DNA of 22,259 nt from Anaerolineae bacterium (GCA_016783285.1 JADHWW010000027.1:1-22259); one strand, 5' to 3'. Positions 1-7,510 are shown, counted from the first letter of the stretch. Notes: generated by a model from the letters alone, not told the origin. Translations and numbers: made by a program.

Positions 1-1215
1 GTTCAGCAGCAATTGGCGGCCCGAGGATCCCAGGAGGTAGACCCTGAGAGCCTGAAAGAGCAGATAGCGGCAGCGCAGGCCGCGTTGAATGATGCGGCCA
101 CCATCTTCCTTAGTGACACCCAGGCGGCTGAGGTGTTGAACAGGCTCTATCAGTATGCCAGCGATAGTGGCGTGGAAATTATCAGCCTGGAAGCACAACC
201 CGGTCCAGAGGAAAGGAAGGACACGTACGACGTCAGGACGTTCCGCATGGAAGTTAAGGGGGCTGCCCCTGATCTGATCGACTTTGTGGCCCAAATTGAA
301 GAGGCTGCGTATGATGCCTTCATCATAACCAGTGTGGTCATGGCAGAGGGCGAGGACACACACACTCTCACCATGGACATCGCACTCTACACTTCTCCCT
401 ACGCCTCTGAACAGATTGAGCTACCCTCGCCCTCGCCCAACGCCACCCCTACGACGACGTCATCAAACCTGGCGGAGCTAGAAGAAGCATTAGCGGCGGC
501 TTGGGCATCGGAAGAGTGGGAACAGGCGATAGACCTGGTCAAGGAAATCTTGATCATAGACCCCTCCGACGATGACATGGTGGACAGACTCTATATGGCC
601 TACGTCAATTATGGGTACCACCTCCTGGAAAAGGGAGACATTGCTGGGGCGACAGTGCAGTTTAACAATGCCCTGGAGATCACTCCAGAGGGAGCGGAGG
701 CCCTGGCAGGGCTCGAGCAAGTTGCCGTCATGTTGACTCCAAGCCCAACCACGGAGGAGTTGCTGGCACAGCAATTGGACGAAGCGTGGGCAGCGGAGAA
801 CTGGGAAGAGGTCATCGGCCTGATCGAGCAGATTCTGGCGTTTAACCCTGGTGACGAGGAGTTGACTGAGAAACTCTACGCAGCCCACATCAATTATGGG
901 TACAAACTCGCCGATGAGGGGAAACTTGAGGAAGCCAAACAAGAGTTTAGCCACGCCTTGACCATCAAGCCCGACGGGACAGAGGCCATAGCGGGCCTGC
1001 AAGAATTGGCTGGTGGTGGAGAGGTGTCCCCAACACCAATCTCAACCCCAACCCCACCACAGTCCCAGTACACCATCTACGTGGTGCAACGAGGCGACAA
1101 CCTGTTCCGCATTGCCTTGCGCTTCGGCACCACCGCCGAGGCTATTAAGGCGGCCAATGGGCTGACCAGTAATATCATTCACACAGGACAGCAATTGCGC
1201 ATCCCCCTCCAGTAG
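1..1215 (+). CDS. PilO-like / TPR / LysM protein (5' end outside window)
   Basis: The reading frame is open from the first base, so the true start lies upstream; the TTG at 13 is only an internal candidate. Numbering from base 13, residues about 1-130 resemble the periplasmic part of type IV pilus assembly protein PilO (coiled start, then an alpha/beta domain ending in LTMDIALYTSPY). A Pro/Ser/Thr linker follows. Two tandem copies of an ~85-residue helical TPR-like module come next, each with the pattern AW-x-E-W-E, NYGY and a xALxIxPxGxEA end. After a second Pro/Thr linker the protein ends in a LysM domain (VVQRGDNLFRIALRFGTT ... GQQLRIPLQ), which binds glycan such as peptidoglycan. The protein is probably envelope-anchored and links a pilus-like machine to the wall. 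A PilN/PilM gene just upstream would fit, but is not visible. The PilO assignment is by pattern; LysM and TPR are clearer. Confidence 0.75.
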   Translation, partial: VQQQLAARGSQEVDPESLKEQIAAAQAALNDAATIFLSDTQAAEVLNRLYQYASDSGVEIISLEAQPGPEERKDTYDVRTFRMEVKGAAPDLIDFVAQIEEAAYDAFIITSVVMAEGEDTHTLTMDIALYTSPYASEQIELPSPSPNATPTTTSSNLAELEEALAAAWASEEWEQAIDLVKEILIIDPSDDDMVDRLYMAYVNYGYHLLEKGDIAGATVQFNNALEITPEGAEALAGLEQVAVMLTPSPTTEELLAQQLDEAWAAENWEEVIGLIEQILAFNPGDEELTEKLYAAHINYGYKLADEGKLEEAKQEFSHALTIKPDGTEAIAGLQELAGGGEVSPTPISTPTPPQSQYTIYVVQRGDNLFRIALRFGTTAEAIKAANGLTSNIIHTGQQLRIPLQ

Positions 1216-1283
1216 CACATCACAGATGAGTATCCCTGCATCAATGATTTGGGTGCGTTTCATTTCGGTTGACAGAGGAGGGA

Positions 1284-1321
1284 GCATCCCCAGATGCGAC
1301 CGGGGCGGCATCTGGGGATGC
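1284..1321 (+). terminator. 14-bp perfect inverted repeat, probable terminator
   Basis: The arm GCATCCCCAGATGC (1284-1297) is perfectly complementary to 1308-1321 around a 10-nt loop. An outer GAGGAG/CTCCTC pair (1275-1280 with 1325-1330) can extend it across a small internal mismatch. It lies 70 bp after the LysM protein stop and before the tRNA promoter, which suits transcription termination. There is no T-run after the stem, so it could also be a processing or stabilising hairpin. Confidence 0.55.
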
Positions 1322-1357
1322 CTGCTCCTCAACTGATTTGAAACACACCCCAATGAT

Positions 1358-1386
1358 TTGACAACCCTTTATCCGCGTGCTATACT
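1358..1386 (+). promoter_or_regulatory. sigma70-type promoter of tRNA-Lys
   Basis: TTGACA (1358-1363), a 17-bp spacer and TATACT (1381-1386) form a near-perfect housekeeping promoter. The predicted start, about 1393, is only a few bases before the mature tRNA 5' end at 1396. Confidence 0.85.
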
Positions 1387-1395
1387 TCACGTCGT

Positions 1396-1469
1396 GGGCC
1401 GTTAGCTCAGCCTGGAAGAGCAGGGGCCTTTTAAGCCTTTGGCCGCAGGTTCGAATCCTGCACGGCCCA
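1396..1469 (+). tRNA. tRNA-Lys (anticodon UUU)
   Basis: The full cloverleaf can be folded by hand. The acceptor stem GGGCCGT (1396-1402) pairs with ACGGCCC (1462-1468). The D stem is GCTC/GAGC (1405-1408 with 1418-1421). The anticodon stem GGGGC/GCCTT has two G-T pairs around loop CTTTTAA, with anticodon TTT at 1430-1432. The variable loop is 5 nt. The T arm is GCAGG-TTCGAAT-CCTGC (1445-1461), and the discriminator A is at 1469. The next bases are CAC, so the 3' CCA is not encoded and must be added by tRNA nucleotidyltransferase. It decodes AAA/AAG lysine codons. Confidence 0.97.
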
Positions 1470-1527
1470 CACAAGCACAGACAGCACACGGATACACACA
1501 GATGAAACGGGTTCTCAACGAGTGACA

Positions 1528-2040
1528 ATGGTTCTTCCAATGTGGACATTCTGGATCGCGCTGGCGGCGATGGCCGTCGGGATGATTGGTGTCATCCTGC
1601 CGATCGTCCCTGGTGTTGGCTTCATCTGGCTTGTGACATTGGCCTACGCCATCGCCGAGCGGTTCGCCACCATTGATCCCATCACGTTCACTGTCCTCAC
1701 CACCCTGGGCGCGATTGGCTTGACTGCTGACCTGTGGATGAGCCAGGTGGGGGGCAAGATTGCCGGGGCCTCCGTCTGGTCGCTGCTGGCCGGGCTGGTG
1801 CTGGGAGCAATTGGAGCCATCGCCGGCCTGGTCTTCCTGGGGATCGGTGCGGTGCCCGGTGCTATCGTCGGTACTGTCGCCGGCGTCGTCCTGGCCGAGT
1901 GGTATAGACGCAAGGATTGGCGCGAGGCGTTCAAAGCCGGCGCTGGGTGGTTTATCGGCTGCACCCTCTCCGGTGGCGTGCAACTCCTCATCGCCATCCT
2001 GATGATCCTCATTTTCACCTGGCAGGCGCTGAGGGGGTAG
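1528..2040 (+). CDS. DUF456 family small membrane protein
   Basis: A very hydrophobic protein of about 170 residues with several predicted membrane segments rich in Gly/Ala/Ile. It starts MVLPMWTFWIALAAMAVGMIG and has a Gly-rich central part (GGKIAGASVWSLLAGLVLGAIG type) typical of DUF456. A cytoplasmic basic stretch, EWYRRKDWREAFKAG, precedes the last membrane segment. The family is conserved in many bacteria without an established function. An ATG at 1528 is taken as start; GTG at 1522 in the same frame is an alternative, and neither has a clear Shine-Dalgarno sequence. It lies 58 bp after tRNA-Lys and may be read from that promoter. A separate promoter for xseA follows it. Confidence 0.8.
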   Translation: MVLPMWTFWIALAAMAVGMIGVILPIVPGVGFIWLVTLAYAIAERFATIDPITFTVLTTLGAIGLTADLWMSQVGGKIAGASVWSLLAGLVLGAIGAIAGLVFLGIGAVPGAIVGTVAGVVLAEWYRRKDWREAFKAGAGWFIGCTLSGGVQLLIAILMILIFTWQALRG

Positions 2041-2063
2041 GCAGATAATATGACGACAGCCGC

Positions 2064-2092
2064 TTGACACCTTTCCCCCACTGCGCTATCAT
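2064..2092 (+). promoter_or_regulatory. sigma70-type promoter of xseA
   Basis: TTGACA (2064-2069), 17 bp, TATCAT (2087-2092). The expected transcription start is at 2099-2103, while the xseA ATG is at 2103, so the transcript would have almost no leader. There is also no Shine-Dalgarno sequence before the ATG. Confidence 0.8.
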
Positions 2093-2102
2093 ACCCCTCA
2101 TC

Positions 2103-3335
2103 ATGTCCAGACAACTGAGATTATTCGAAGGCTCGACCTCTTCTTCCAAACCCTACACCGTCAGTCAACTCACCGGCCTCATCCGCCATCTCGTCGAGGG
2201 CAGGCCCGAACTGAACGACATGTGGGTCGAGGGGGAGATCTCCAACTTCGGGCGTGCATCCTCCGGCCATTGCTACTTCACGCTCAAAGACGCTGGCGCA
2301 CAGATAAGATGCGTGATGTGGCGCAGCGTCGTCACATTGCAGGACTATCTGCCCACGGACGGTGACCTGGTGCTGGCCCACGGGCGTGTGGGCGTCTATG
2401 AAGCCGGCGGCCTCTACCAACTATACGTGGACCAATTCCGAGCGGCCGGCGTGGGTGACCTCTACCAGCAGTTCGAACGACTCAAGGCGCGGTTGGAGGC
2501 TGAGGGACTGTTCGCCCCAGAGCGCAAGCGACCGCTGCCCCGCTTTCCCTGCCGCATCGGTGTGGTCACCTCCCCGGCTGCCGCCGCGCTGCGCGACGTC
2601 ATCAACGTCCTGGGTCGCCGCTACCCGCTGGCGGAGGTGCTCCTCGCTCCTACGCTGGTGCAGGGAGACGCCGCCCCTCCGCAAATCGTGGCCGCGCTCG
2701 AAGCCCTCAACAGACGCGACGACGTGGACGTCATCATCGTCACCCGTGGTGGTGGCAGACTGGAGGACCTGCGGGCCTTCAACGACGAACGGGTAGCCCG
2801 CGCCGTCACCGCCTCCCGTATTCCGGTCGTCTGCGGCGTGGGGCACGAGACCGACTTCAGCCTGGCCGACTTCGCCGCCGACGTGCGTGCCCCTACCCCC
2901 TCCGCCGCTGCCGAACTGGTCGCCCCCGACCGGGCGGAACTGCGCACGCAGGTGGCCATGCTATCGGCGGCGTTGGTGGCGGCGCTGCAAGGAGCCATCG
3001 AGGAGCAACGCTGGAGGCTGGCCGAGCAGATGCAGGCACTGAAGCACCTCTCCCCCGCCGCCCAACTCGCCCAGGCCCGCCAGCGCGCGGACGACCTGCT
3101 GGGCCGCGCAGAGGCGGCTATGTACCACGGTCTAACCCTGCGCCGCGAACAGTTGAGTGGGCTAATTGGGCGTCTGGCGGGGGTTAGCCCACTGGGAACG
3201 CTGGAGCGGGGATATGCCATCGTGCATCATCGTGAGACGGGAGATGTCGTGCGCTCGGTGGCCCAGGCTGCGCCGGGGGACGCACTCGGCATCCGGGTCG
3301 CCGATGGGGAGTTTGAGGCGACAGCAGTGAATTGA
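2103..3335 (+). CDS. xseA: exodeoxyribonuclease VII large subunit
   Basis: Catalytic subunit of exonuclease VII, which degrades single-stranded DNA from both ends to short oligonucleotides and acts in mismatch repair and DNA damage tolerance with XseB. The N-terminal OB-fold (roughly residues 17-110) shows YTVSQLTGLIRHLVE and WVEGEISNFGRASSGHCYF. The nuclease domain follows, with RIGVVTSPAAAALRDV, the VIIVTRGGGRLEDL loop, FNDERVARAV, PVVCGVGHETDFSLADF and VRAPTPSAAAELVAP. A long helical C-terminal part ends in GYAIV. The 410 residues are somewhat short against the ~450 of the E. coli protein, mainly in the helical arm. The ATG at 2103 gives the usual N-terminus; an upstream in-frame codon at 2064 overlaps the promoter and is rejected. 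xseB follows 31 bp downstream. Confidence 0.97.
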   Translation: MSRQLRLFEGSTSSSKPYTVSQLTGLIRHLVEGRPELNDMWVEGEISNFGRASSGHCYFTLKDAGAQIRCVMWRSVVTLQDYLPTDGDLVLAHGRVGVYEAGGLYQLYVDQFRAAGVGDLYQQFERLKARLEAEGLFAPERKRPLPRFPCRIGVVTSPAAAALRDVINVLGRRYPLAEVLLAPTLVQGDAAPPQIVAALEALNRRDDVDVIIVTRGGGRLEDLRAFNDERVARAVTASRIPVVCGVGHETDFSLADFAADVRAPTPSAAAELVAPDRAELRTQVAMLSAALVAALQGAIEEQRWRLAEQMQALKHLSPAAQLAQARQRADDLLGRAEAAMYHGLTLRREQLSGLIGRLAGVSPLGTLERGYAIVHHRETGDVVRSVAQAAPGDALGIRVADGEFEATAVN

Positions 3336-3366
3336 TCTTGATCGCACACTGACGACGGAGGAACAG

Positions 3367-3597
3367 ATGATGTCCGAGAACGAAATTGAAAACCTGACTT
3401 TCGAGCAATCCTTCGCCGAACTGGAGGAGACCGTCCGCAAACTGGAGACGGGAGGATTGACGCTGGAGGAAAGCCTGACCCTCTTCGAGCGCGGGCAGGC
3501 GCTGGCTGCACACTGCAACGCCCAACTGGACCAGTCCGAACTTAAAGTCCGCCAACTGTCACCAGAAGGCGTGACCCCTTTCGATCCGGAGGGATAA
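3367..3597 (+). CDS. xseB: exodeoxyribonuclease VII small subunit
   Basis: The small regulatory subunit, which binds XseA along its coiled-coil arm. The 76 residues match the family length. Visible family features are LTFEQSFAELEETVRKLE, GGLTLEESLTLFERG and the helical LAAHCNAQLDQSELKV end. A Shine-Dalgarno GGAGGA lies at 3357-3362. Two ATGs are possible: 3367 is 4 nt from it and 3370 is 7 nt from it, so the second is equally or more likely. Co-transcribed with xseA. The frame stays open for 26 codons beyond the TAA stop, up to 3678 (see findings). Confidence 0.95.
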   Translation: MMSENEIENLTFEQSFAELEETVRKLETGGLTLEESLTLFERGQALAAHCNAQLDQSELKVRQLSPEGVTPFDPEG

Positions 3598-3607
3598 ACT
3601 GCCCTCC
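3588..3607 (+). terminator. weak hairpin after xseB
   Basis: GGAGGG (3588-3593) and CCCTCC (3602-3607) form a 6-bp stem with an 8-nt loop over the xseB stop codon. No T-run follows. It lies between the convergent xseB and murJ genes and may end transcription weakly. Confidence 0.25.
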
Positions 3608-3663
3608 CTGTGACCACCAGCGACGGCAGTATCACCGTGGTAGTACCCACCCCTAACTCGCAC

Positions 3664-5211
3664 TTAGCGCCAGAATGACGCTACGACTGCCTGCAGTTCC
3701 TCCACCCGCAGCAACAGCACCACGGCCACGTAGACCACCGCGCCCAACACGACACCACCGCCGCCGAGCAGAAGTGTCCCCGCGCCTGGCAGCATAACTT
3801 GCCACCCCAGCAACACCGCTCCCATCGCGAGCGCCGCCAGCCCGCTCTTGGCGAAGGCAGTCAGCATCCGCCGCCCTTCCAGACCATCCATCCGCCGCCG
3901 GATCAGCACGAGCAGTCCCACCAGTTCCAGCAACGTGGCGACCGAGTTAGCCAACGCCAGCCCCGCGTGCGGGGGCCAACCCACAAGCCGGAACAGTCCC
4001 GACAGCGTCAGGCTCAACGCCACGTTGAGGCCCATCGCCAGCCCACCCACCCAGACCGGCGTGAGCGTGTCGTGCAGGGCATAGAAGGCGCGGGCGATGA
4101 TCTCCAGCCCGGCGTGCCCCACCAACCCCAGCGCGTAAAAAGCCAGCGCCCACGTCACCGCCTCCGTCGAGGTCGCCTCGAAAGCCCCCCGCTCGAAGAC
4201 CAATCCCACCAGTGGCCGGCCCAGCGCCAGCAGTCCCACCGTGGCCGGGAGGCAGAGGGAGAACACTACCCGCAGGGTAGCAGCCAGCGTGCTCCGCATC
4301 TCCGCCTGCTCTTCCCGGGCCGCCTGCGCAGCGAAGGTCGGGAAGGCGGCCGTCCCCACCGCCTGGGCGAAGACCCCTTGCGGCAGCATCATCAGCAGCC
4401 AACCGTAGTTGATGGCCGACACCGCTCCCTCTCCCATCCGGGAGGCCAGGTTGGTATTGACCAGGAAGTTGAGTTGAACCACCGCCAGGCCCAGGACACG
4501 GGGAGCCATCAGCCTCAGCACCTCTCGCACCCCGGGGACACGGAGGGTCAGCAAGGGATGGTAGCGGGCATCCACCCAAGCCAGCCCCGGTAACTGGACC
4601 AAGAGGTGCAAGATTGCGCCGACCACGTACCCCAGCGCCAGGGCCCGCACCCCCATCCGGGGGGACAGCAACCAGGCGGCGGCGATGAGGGAGAGATTGA
4701 GACAACTGGGAGCCAAGGCTGGCAGAAGAAAGTGTTGGCGGGCGTTGAGGGTGCCCATCACCACGCCGCTGACGCCGAAGAAGAGAGGCGCCAACAGCAT
4801 AATTCGCATCAGGGAGACGGTGAGTACCTGCTGGTCGGCCCCGAAGCCGGGGGCCAAGACCTTCGCCACCAGCACCGGCGCGGCCAGCCAGGCCAGGCTC
4901 ACCGACGCCGTCAGCGCCACCAGGAGCAGGTTGATCACACTGCTGGCCAGCCGCCAGCCACCCTCTGGATCGTCCCGGGCGAAGTAGCCGGTGAACGTGG
5001 GGATGAAGGCCGATCCCAGTGCTCCTCCCGCGATGAGGTTAAAGAGAATATCTGGGATGCGCACAGCGGCCAGGTAGGCGTCGTATGTGGCACTGGTGCC
5101 AAAGGCGGCGCCGACGACCATCTCCCGTGCCAGACCCAGCACGCGGCTCACGACGAAGAGAGCCATCACCAGTGTCGCCGCTTTTGCGATCTGCCGTCCG
5201 CCTCTGCTCAC
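3664..5211 (-). CDS. murJ: lipid II flippase MurJ
   Basis: A polytopic membrane protein of the MOP/MVF superfamily that flips lipid II across the cytoplasmic membrane for peptidoglycan synthesis. It has 515 residues with about 14 hydrophobic segments. The N-terminus carries family signatures: VVSRVLGLAREMVVGAAFG, followed by DAYLAAVRIPDILFNL and GGALGSAFIPTF. Later come the conserved region around LNARQHFLLPALAP and the FYALHDTLTPVWVG motif. The GTG at 5211 is chosen as start because a GGAGG Shine-Dalgarno sits 4 nt upstream and the protein then begins VSRGGRQIAKAATLV. The frame is open to 5289, but that part is not membrane-protein-like and contains a hairpin. The gene is convergent with xseB and monocistronic. 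Its presence implies a peptidoglycan wall or a related lipid-linked precursor. Confidence 0.93.
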   Translation of the reverse strand: MSRGGRQIAKAATLVMALFVVSRVLGLAREMVVGAAFGTSATYDAYLAAVRIPDILFNLIAGGALGSAFIPTFTGYFARDDPEGGWRLASSVINLLLVALTASVSLAWLAAPVLVAKVLAPGFGADQQVLTVSLMRIMLLAPLFFGVSGVVMGTLNARQHFLLPALAPSCLNLSLIAAAWLLSPRMGVRALALGYVVGAILHLLVQLPGLAWVDARYHPLLTLRVPGVREVLRLMAPRVLGLAVVQLNFLVNTNLASRMGEGAVSAINYGWLLMMLPQGVFAQAVGTAAFPTFAAQAAREEQAEMRSTLAATLRVVFSLCLPATVGLLALGRPLVGLVFERGAFEATSTEAVTWALAFYALGLVGHAGLEIIARAFYALHDTLTPVWVGGLAMGLNVALSLTLSGLFRLVGWPPHAGLALANSVATLLELVGLLVLIRRRMDGLEGRRMLTAFAKSGLAALAMGAVLLGWQVMLPGAGTLLLGGGGVVLGAVVYVAVVLLLRVEELQAVVASFWR

Positions 5212-5258
5212 CCATCCTCCTGAGTGGACACAACCCACAGGCCCTAAACGCACTGAGA

Positions 5259-5280
5259 GCCGGGGTCGCCGTACCCCGGC
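5259..5280 (-). promoter_or_regulatory. hairpin in murJ leader
   Basis: GCCGGGGT (5259-5266) and ACCCCGGC (5273-5280) form an 8-bp perfect stem with a 6-nt loop. It lies between the likely murJ promoter and the murJ start, about 50 nt before the GTG. A regulatory or stabilising role is inferred only. Confidence 0.4.
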
Positions 5281-5329
5281 CCTCACCAAAAGGAGGAGAA
5301 GAAGAGAAACCGCCCCTGACTCTAGATAT

Positions 5330-5338
5330 ATGATACCA
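5330..5338 (-). promoter_or_regulatory. possible extended -10 promoter of murJ
   Basis: On the minus strand the sequence TGGTATCAT forms a TGn-extended -10 element (hexamer at 5335-5330). No good -35 hexamer is seen 16-18 bp upstream. The predicted start, about 5323, would give a ~110-nt leader containing the 5259-5280 hairpin. Confidence 0.4.
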
Positions 5339-5364
5339 TGCTCTGCCCCGCAGGACTTGACGCC

Positions 5365-5397
5365 AACCCTACGCTAACCCTACGCTAGCCCTACGCT
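5365..5397. repeat. three tandem 11-bp repeats
   Basis: Two exact copies of AACCCTACGCT (5365-5375, 5376-5386) and a third with one change (AGCCCTACGCT, 5387-5397). The block is bounded by TTGACGCC at 5357-5364 and its reverse complement GGCGTCAA at 5449-5456, which also enclose the terminator hairpin at 5412-5439. Confidence 0.8.
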
Positions 5398-5411
5398 GGT
5401 GTCAGAAACAC

Positions 5412-5439
5412 GCAGGGTGCCCTTGATGGAGCACCCTGC
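5412..5439 (-). terminator. probable terminator of the histidine kinase gene
   Basis: GCAGGGTGC (5412-5420) and GCACCCTGC (5431-5439) form a 9-bp perfect stem with a 10-nt loop, 29 bp beyond the kinase stop codon. On the minus strand the bases after the stem are CGTGTTTCTG, a short weak T-rich run. Confidence 0.6.
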
Positions 5440-5467
5440 TGAAGCACAGGCGTCAACTATCTCCGCG

Positions 5468-7402
5468 TCAGGCTTCTAACGCGGGGAGCACAAAACTGAA
5501 GACACTGCCCACCTCCGGCTCACTTTCAACCCACACCCGCCCATTGTGGTTTTCAACCACCGCCTTGACAATGGCCAGACCCAGGCCGGTGCCTTTGATG
5601 TCTGCCGTCTCGTCCGACCTCACACGATAAAACTTGTCGAAGATGCAGGACTGCTGAACCAGAGGAATACCGATGCCGTTGTCGGCAACGCGCACCAGGA
5701 CGTGCCCATCCTCTTCGTCTGCATCTACCGTCACCCATCTGCCTTCCTGTGTATACTTGATCGCGTTGCTGAGCAGATTGTCCATCACCTGGCGTAGACG
5801 ACGAGGGTTGCCTTGCACCAGTGGCAGTGCTTCACGTGGTTGCCAACGCACGTCCTGCCCCTTCTCCGCCGCTTGCTGTCGCAAGCCCTCGACCGCTTTC
5901 TCAACGATCTCCCTCAAATCGCACGGCATCATTTCCTGGTCCAATCCAGCCTCAATGCGACCAATGTCAAGAAGGTCGTTGATCAACTCGGTGATGACCT
6001 TAATACTCTCCCGCACGTGACCTATGAGCTCGCGTTGTCGTTCGTTGACCGACCCTACGAGGGGCAACAATTCGATGTAGCCCTGGATAGTAGTCAGCGG
6101 CGTGCGCAAATCATGGGAGATGGCGTCGACAAACTCCGACTTGATGCTATCCAATTCCTTCAGGTGCGTGATGTCTTGCATCACCAACACCCGACCGACA
6201 TTTTCGATGGGCGTGAGCTGCGCATTGAATGTCCGCCCGTCCTCCAAGGACACCTCACCGTGTGCCGCCTGCCCCGTCTCGTGCACCTGGGCGAACATCT
6301 CGCACAAGGGCAGAGGAGATGGGATGGCTTCGCCAACAGGCCGGTGCAACAGACTGGTCTCGACCAGGCCCAGCGCGGCACGGGCTGCCGAGTTGCACAG
6401 CAGGATCTTGTTCTCCTCGTCAACGACAATGACCGCCTCCTGGGTCTCCCGCAGGACTGCCTCCAGTTTAGCCCTCTCGACCTCGACCTCCTCGAAGAGG
6501 CGCGCATTCTCGATGGCGATGGCTGTGTAATCCGCCAGGGCCGAAAGCAGGAAAATGTCTCGTTCGGAGAACGATCGCTCCGACTCGTGATTAGCCACGC
6601 CCAGCACGCCGATCACCCCGCGCTCGGGGACCCGCAGCGGCAGATAAAGCAGCGCCTTCGCCAGATAATCGGTCGTAATCTTGGCTTGTTCGCCAGTCAG
6701 AAGCACAGGCCGATCCGTCTGAATCGCTCGTCCCGCGACGCTGTCGTCTACGCGCATGCGCAGACTACGCGCCACCTTTTCATCCATATTCTTGGCCGCC
6801 CGCAGGTAGAGTTCGCGATTCTCGTCATCTAGCAGCAGGAGCATACCCTCTTCAGCATCCGCCACGTACACCGCCGCCTCAACTACGCGGTTGAGCACGC
6901 GGTTCACGTCCAGCAGCGATGTGACCGACCTTCCAATGGTATAAATGGCATTCAGTTCATGGAGTCGGCGCTGGTGTTGCTGGCTGGCCTCCGACAGTTG
7001 CCGCGCCAGTTCATTCCGTTCCTCATACAACCTGACAGTAGCGAAGGCGCGCTGGATCGCATGTTGCATCTCCTGGGGATCGAAAGGCTTGATGACATAG
7101 TCACGCGCCCCTAATCGGAAGGCCTGCACGACCAAATCCGCCGACTCGCGGACAGCGGTGAAGATAACGGGGATGTCTACATTCCGTTGTCGCAGCGCTT
7201 GCAGTACTTCAAGCCCGTCCATCTTCGGCAATTTCATGTCCAGGATGATAAGATCAGGGTGCTCCTCCAGAGCCATCCGAAGCCCCTCCTCCCCATTCAG
7301 GGCAGCGAGATACCGACAGTCGTTGGGCCCCAGCACTACTTCGGCCAGCAGTTGTTGAGTTTCGGCGCTGCCCTCTATGACCAGAACACGTTGTTGTGCC
7401 AC
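5468..7402 (-). CDS. REC-GAF-PAS sensor histidine kinase
   Basis: A cytosolic signalling protein of 644 residues without membrane segments. Residues 1-120 are a receiver domain with phospho-acceptor D55 (LIILDMKLPKMDGL), T82 and K105; the usual paired acidic residues near position 10 are reduced to E10-G11. A coiled linker (125-150) leads to a GAF domain (about 150-300) and a PAS domain (about 312-410). HisKA carries H429 in ISHDLRTPL. The HATPase_c domain shows the N box (NLLSNAIKYT, 541-550), G1 DNGIGI (573-578), an F box and G2 GTGLGL (603-608). It autophosphorylates on H429; the attached REC could take the phosphate or receive input from another kinase. The start is a GTG with AGGAGG 5 nt upstream. 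No cognate output regulator is adjacent, so it is an orphan. The signal is unknown. Confidence 0.93.
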   Translation of the reverse strand: MAQQRVLVIEGSAETQQLLAEVVLGPNDCRYLAALNGEEGLRMALEEHPDLIILDMKLPKMDGLEVLQALRQRNVDIPVIFTAVRESADLVVQAFRLGARDYVIKPFDPQEMQHAIQRAFATVRLYEERNELARQLSEASQQHQRRLHELNAIYTIGRSVTSLLDVNRVLNRVVEAAVYVADAEEGMLLLLDDENRELYLRAAKNMDEKVARSLRMRVDDSVAGRAIQTDRPVLLTGEQAKITTDYLAKALLYLPLRVPERGVIGVLGVANHESERSFSERDIFLLSALADYTAIAIENARLFEEVEVERAKLEAVLRETQEAVIVVDEENKILLCNSAARAALGLVETSLLHRPVGEAIPSPLPLCEMFAQVHETGQAAHGEVSLEDGRTFNAQLTPIENVGRVLVMQDITHLKELDSIKSEFVDAISHDLRTPLTTIQGYIELLPLVGSVNERQRELIGHVRESIKVITELINDLLDIGRIEAGLDQEMMPCDLREIVEKAVEGLRQQAAEKGQDVRWQPREALPLVQGNPRRLRQVMDNLLSNAIKYTQEGRWVTVDADEEDGHVLVRVADNGIGIPLVQQSCIFDKFYRVRSDETADIKGTGLGLAIVKAVVENHNGRVWVESEPEVGSVFSFVLPALEA

Positions 7403-7424
7403 AGGCTCCTCCTATTCTGCACCA

Positions 7425-7453
7425 AATATACACGGATTCGCGCTACAGGTCAA
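7425..7453 (-). promoter_or_regulatory. promoter of the histidine kinase gene
   Basis: On the minus strand: TTGACC (7453-7448), 17 bp, TATATT (7430-7425). The predicted start, about 7418, leaves a leader of about 16 nt that includes the AGGAGG ribosome site. It is divergent from the 7505-7533 promoter. Confidence 0.75.
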
Positions 7454-7477
7454 CTCGCCGAATCTTGATCGCGGATG

Positions 7478-7510
7478 CCGGTTGACAGGCACAATCAGCA
7501 CCGGTTGACA
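7478..7510 (+). repeat. direct repeat CCGGTTGACA, 23 bp apart
   Basis: The 10-mer CCGGTTGACA occurs at 7478-7487 and 7501-7510. The second copy supplies the -35 hexamer of the plus-strand promoter. The 23-bp period is close to two helical turns, so the pair could be a regulator site; an upstream duplicated -35 is the simpler reading. Confidence 0.55.

Noticed and set aside
1396..1500. Integration site at the tRNA-Lys 3' end
   Set aside because: No repeated tRNA 3' end, integrase or mobile gene follows; the next genes are housekeeping.
3799..4593. 264-codon plus-strand frame opposite murJ
   Set aside because: Its protein is Gln/Arg/His/Pro-rich low complexity, typical of the antisense of GC-rich membrane-protein coding sequence; murJ is unmistakable on the other strand.
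5813..6832. 339-codon plus-strand frame opposite the histidine kinase
   Set aside because: No family features; it is the antisense shadow of well-defined GAF, PAS and HisKA domains.
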